From: Flammeovirgaceae bacterium
GTDB taxonomy: Bacteria; Bacteroidota; Bacteroidia; Cytophagales; Cyclobacteriaceae
Length of the DNA stretch: 64,000 nt
Direction of reading: 5' to 3'
NCBI GenBank assembly: GCA_027487845.1
Contig: JAIYCV010000028.1
Span: forward strand, 124,001 to 188,000
Below are positions 60,964 to 64,000 of this stretch, piece by piece. Positions within the stretch are counted from its first letter, which is position 1; each line of letters starts with the position of its first letter. Under the pieces are notes generated by a model. That model was given only the letters and a program-made list of their open reading frames with translations. It did no database searches and was not told the origin of the DNA. The position numbers were made by a program, and so were the translations under genes.

Positions 60964-62760
60964 ATGCCTACCGTTACCAGAAAAGTTGACTTCACCCGGG
61001 TTTTTGACTTAATCTCCTACCAAAAGGAGAAGTACCCAAATAAAACGGCATTCAATTATTTTCAGCAAGGGCAGTGGCGGGGCCTATCAACTGAGGAAAT
61101 TCAAAATAAAATCAATGCGCTATCCTGTTGGTTTGTTGCCAATCAATTTCAGGCAGGCGAAAAGATTATTCTCATTCCAGTTATAGGCAGCCCCGACTGG
61201 ATGATCATAGATTTTGCGTGTCAGCAAGTTGGGTTGATTGTCGTTCCCATTCATCCTACATTAAAGGAAGAGGAATTCAACATCATTGTTAGTGAAACAG
61301 AAGCAAGACTGTGTATTGCTCACGATGAGGGATTATACTTTAAACACTTTTCATTTAAGGAAAAGATAAAATCGGCCATTCAACTAGTTCACCTGCAGCG
61401 CGACAAGGTAAATTTTTTCAAACCTTTACTACAAACCAGGACTACGCATGAATTAATGATGCAGGTAAATGCTCGAAAAGAGTTGGTTCAAGAAGACGAT
61501 CTGGTGACAATCATGTATACCTCTGGAAGCACCGGGGCTCCTAAAGGTGTGATGCTTTCGCACGGCAATATTGTTTACACGATAAAAGCCATCTTAACTA
61601 TTCTTCCCTTAGAGTCGCGCGATCGTGTATTGAGCTTCCTTCCATTCAGCCATATCTTTGAACGTGCCGCTTGCTATGCTTATGTTGCCTTTGGATCGTC
61701 ACTTTATTTCAGTCAAAACAAAGAAAGTTTCGCCACAGATTTCAGAACAGCGAGGCCGATTTTTTGCAGTTGCGTGCCCCGTGTGTTAGAAAAAATGTAT
61801 GAATACATGGAAGAGCAGACTGTTGGGGAAAACGTTTTTAAAAGGAAATTAATTACTTGGGCAATGCAAGTAGGTAAACGCTTTGGTCCAGAAAAGCGGC
61901 TGAAAGTGCTATTTCAAATTCAACTTTATCTAGCGAGCATTTTAGTATTGCGATTATGGCGCAAGCGTTTAGGAGGACGAATTAAGTACATGGCGGTGGG
62001 GGCCGCTTCCCTTCGACCGGACATTGGGCGGCTTTTTTCGGCAGCGGGTATACAAATTATTGAAGGCTACGGTATGACCGAAACCGCCCCTATAATTTCA
62101 ATGAACAGATTTGAGGCGGGCCTAAATCGCTTTGGTACAGTGGGCATACCTCTGCCGGGCCTTGAAGTAAAAATCGAACGTCCCAACGAAGAACACGAGG
62201 GGGAAATTTTGGTGAAAGGGCCGAATGTCATGAGGGGATACTTTAAAAGAGCTGAGTTGACTGCCGAAGTGCTCACTGAAGATGGCTGGATGCATACGGG
62301 TGATATCGGCAAATTTGTACACCAAAGATTTTTGAAGATTACCGATAGAAAAAAAGATATATTCAAAACTTCGTCAGGCAAATACATTGCGCCTCAACCA
62401 ATTGAAAATCATTTAAAGCGGTCGTTGTTTATCGAGCGTAGTTTAATTATTGGTTTTCAACGCCCGTATGTCGCGGCATTGATAGTCCCTAACTATTCCG
62501 TCCTTCGCTTGTGGTGCGAGCAGCAGGAAATCCATTGGACAGCCCCGCAATTTATGGTTCACAATATTAAAGTGAGAGCCAAATATCAAGAAGAGATAGA
62601 CAGACTAAATGACGAACTTGCCAATGTAGAACGCATAAAAGGTTTCTTTTTGTGTCATCAAGATTGGAGTATGGAAAGTGGTGAAGTTACTGCAACTTTA
62701 AAACCAATACGATCAGTCATTCAAGAGAATTATAAAAATGAGATTGAAAAAATGTATTAA
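60964..62760 (+). CDS. Long-chain fatty acid-CoA ligase (AMP-forming)
   Basis: 598 residues. AMP-binding motifs: MYTSGSTGAPKGVMLSHGN, the EGYGMTETAP loop, HTGDIGKF and ITDRKKDIFKTSSGKYIAPQPIEN. The family is FadD/FAA-like (eukaryotic-type long-chain acyl-CoA synthetases). It activates fatty acids to acyl-CoA through an acyl-AMP. In tight sequence with two lipid-type hydrolases, it may use fatty acids released by them; this is inference from order. Confidence 0.92.
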   Translation: MPTVTRKVDFTRVFDLISYQKEKYPNKTAFNYFQQGQWRGLSTEEIQNKINALSCWFVANQFQAGEKIILIPVIGSPDWMIIDFACQQVGLIVVPIHPTLKEEEFNIIVSETEARLCIAHDEGLYFKHFSFKEKIKSAIQLVHLQRDKVNFFKPLLQTRTTHELMMQVNARKELVQEDDLVTIMYTSGSTGAPKGVMLSHGNIVYTIKAILTILPLESRDRVLSFLPFSHIFERAACYAYVAFGSSLYFSQNKESFATDFRTARPIFCSCVPRVLEKMYEYMEEQTVGENVFKRKLITWAMQVGKRFGPEKRLKVLFQIQLYLASILVLRLWRKRLGGRIKYMAVGAASLRPDIGRLFSAAGIQIIEGYGMTETAPIISMNRFEAGLNRFGTVGIPLPGLEVKIERPNEEHEGEILVKGPNVMRGYFKRAELTAEVLTEDGWMHTGDIGKFVHQRFLKITDRKKDIFKTSSGKYIAPQPIENHLKRSLFIERSLIIGFQRPYVAALIVPNYSVLRLWCEQQEIHWTAPQFMVHNIKVRAKYQEEIDRLNDELANVERIKGFFLCHQDWSMESGEVTATLKPIRSVIQENYKNEIEKMY

Positions 62761-62874
62761 ATCTTGTTCCGATAAAATAACGAATGGATAAGCTTTGTTG
62801 TGATTTTATTCTAGTAATTTGATTACGGTCAAAAACAATGAAGTTTGTCTGAAAACCTAAACCAACACGCGCTT

Positions 62875-64000
62875 ATGAATATGAAAAGAATATTAACATG
62901 GATTTTGTGTCTAACTATAGTTACAACACACGGGCAGATCAACGTATCATCCAACGGTCGCCTTTTGCAAACTAAAAATGGCGAGCCCTTCTTTTGGTTA
63001 GGCGATACCGATTGGGAATTATTTCATCGCATGACGCGAGAAGAAGCAGTTGAATTTATTGACATCCGAAGTGAGCAAGGATATAATGTATTGCAGGCTG
63101 TTGCACTCGCTGAATTTAATGGTATTCGCGAACCTAACCGTTATGGAGACTATCCACTTAACAATGAAGATCCGACACAACTGTTAATCACACCCGGAAG
63201 CAATCCTGGCAATGCCTATGAATATGACTATTGGGATCATGTTGATTTCATCATCAATAAGGCGGCTGAGAAAGGAATCTACATTGGTCTGCTACCGACT
63301 TGGGGCGACAAAGTAGCGCACATGTGGGGTGATGGGCCAATCATTTTTAATGAACAAAATGCAGAAGCTTATGGCAACATTCTGGCTAAACGCTATGCAA
63401 AGCAATGGAACATAATTTGGATTTTAGGCGGTGATAGACCAGTAACTTACAAATGGACAATCGATGGAATCGACAAGAACTTTGATGATCATGCAATTTG
63501 GCGTGCCATGGCAAAGGGCATCGAAGACGTATCGGGCAAAGATGCATTCATAACTTATCATCCCTCGGGTGGTGAGTTTCGTACGTCAAACTACATTCAT
63601 AATGAAGCGTGGAATGATATGAATGCCTTTCAATCGGGTCATGGCTCTCGAGAATCAGATCCTTGGCGATGGGTGAAGGAAGACCTTGCCATTAAACCTC
63701 AAAAGCCAACGCTTGACATGGAACCTTGCTATGAAGATCATCCCGTTAATCCGTGGGATGGAAAGTGGACTCGGCAACGTGGTTACTTTACAGCCTATGA
63801 TGTTCGAGCAAGGATTTATCGGGGTGTATTTGCTGGAGCGTGCGGTGTAACTTATGGGCACCATCAGATCTGGCAGTTTTTAAACAAAGACCTCTACCCA
63901 CCTATTAACATTGGCGATACTGTCATTGGCTGGAAGAAAGCAGCCAGGGCCGAAGCGGCTGATCAAATGCAATACCTTAAAAAATTAATGCTCTCACGAC
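62875..64000 (+). CDS. DUF4038/GH140-like exported glycoside hydrolase (3' end outside window)
   Basis: 375 residues are visible and the frame is open at the right edge. A signal peptide (about 1-21) precedes a TIM-barrel like domain with FFWLGDTDWELFHRM, the GYNVLQAVALAEFNG strand, WIWILGGDRP-like strand (IIWILGGDR) and LDMEPCYEDH, the pattern of apiosidase-type GH140/DUF4038 proteins. The Asp in GGDR and Glu in MEPCYE are probable catalytic residues. Such enzymes release unusual side-chain pentoses from pectin. Start at 62875 or at the second ATG (62881). Confidence 0.85.
   Translation, partial: MNMKRILTWILCLTIVTTHGQINVSSNGRLLQTKNGEPFFWLGDTDWELFHRMTREEAVEFIDIRSEQGYNVLQAVALAEFNGIREPNRYGDYPLNNEDPTQLLITPGSNPGNAYEYDYWDHVDFIINKAAEKGIYIGLLPTWGDKVAHMWGDGPIIFNEQNAEAYGNILAKRYAKQWNIIWILGGDRPVTYKWTIDGIDKNFDDHAIWRAMAKGIEDVSGKDAFITYHPSGGEFRTSNYIHNEAWNDMNAFQSGHGSRESDPWRWVKEDLAIKPQKPTLDMEPCYEDHPVNPWDGKWTRQRGYFTAYDVRARIYRGVFAGACGVTYGHHQIWQFLNKDLYPPINIGDTVIGWKKAARAEAADQMQYLKKLMLSR

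Noticed and set aside
1-64000. CRISPR arrays, rRNA genes, riboswitches and complete insertion sequences
   Set aside because: None was seen: no regularly spaced direct repeats, no conserved rRNA stretches, no aptamer pattern I recognise and no transposase frames.

Overview
The window looks like a chromosomal segment of a Bacteroidota member, most likely of the order Cytophagales. The evidence is: many promoters with the Bacteroidota -7 box TAnnTTTG; few Shine-Dalgarno sites and some very short leaders; LytTR regulators; LruC-domain, PepSY-like and Cys-lipobox lipoproteins; a zinc-less class III sirtuin; and an ECF sigma factor coupled to a membrane-anchored barrel-like protein. No rRNA, CRISPR array, prophage or intact insertion sequence was seen. 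One tRNA (Asp, GTC) is present.

Layout. 1-4105 is an envelope-stress type island: a minus-strand operon (DUF2170/YjfI-like, PspA, YqiJ/NfeD-like, flotillin running off the left edge) facing a divergent XRE regulator, with a large palindrome across both promoters. 4211-6309 holds an ABC1/UbiB-type kinase and a TetR-like regulator. 6364-11177 holds housekeeping and hypothetical genes (TPR protein, membrane protein, ArfB, SDR, cupin, IlvE). 11222-17063 is a pentose/nucleoside catabolism region: GH51 arabinofuranosidase, two small unknown ORFs, ribokinase, exported ADP-ribosylglycohydrolase-like protein, GRP-type sugar transporter and what looks like a 21-codon stub of a nucleoside hydrolase.

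17094-42944 is a large exopolysaccharide locus. It starts with a GT2 whose N-terminal membrane segment is encoded by a separate 43-codon ORF. A plus-strand run follows: soluble hybrid kinase, receiver protein, LytTR regulator, LruC lipoprotein, short TolC-like protein, Wzc/GumC-like protein with a degenerate ATPase domain, GT2, Wzy-like, Wzx-like, GT2. Next come a toxin-antitoxin remnant and a RarD-type transporter. A minus-strand operon then encodes the priming sugar transferase, UDP-glucose dehydrogenase, a second LytTR regulator, four glycosyltransferase-type proteins and an acyltransferase. The locus closes with a separate Hpt protein and a receiver protein. It has the parts for Wzx/Wzy-type polymer synthesis under a multi-step phosphorelay with two LytTR outputs. 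No Wza-type exporter gene is visible.

43097-64000 is mostly general metabolism and degradation: PIG-L deacetylase, sterol desaturase-like hydroxylase, esterase-like lipoprotein, prolyl oligopeptidase, sirtuin, small zinc-ribbon-like protein, cyclophilin, intradiol-dioxygenase-like lipoprotein, ECF sigma with partner, PepSY-repeat lipoprotein, tRNA-Asp, a two-gene osmolyte-type ABC importer, two alpha/beta hydrolases with an acyl-CoA ligase, and the start of a DUF4038/GH140-like glycosidase. All family assignments were made by reading motifs; no database search was run.
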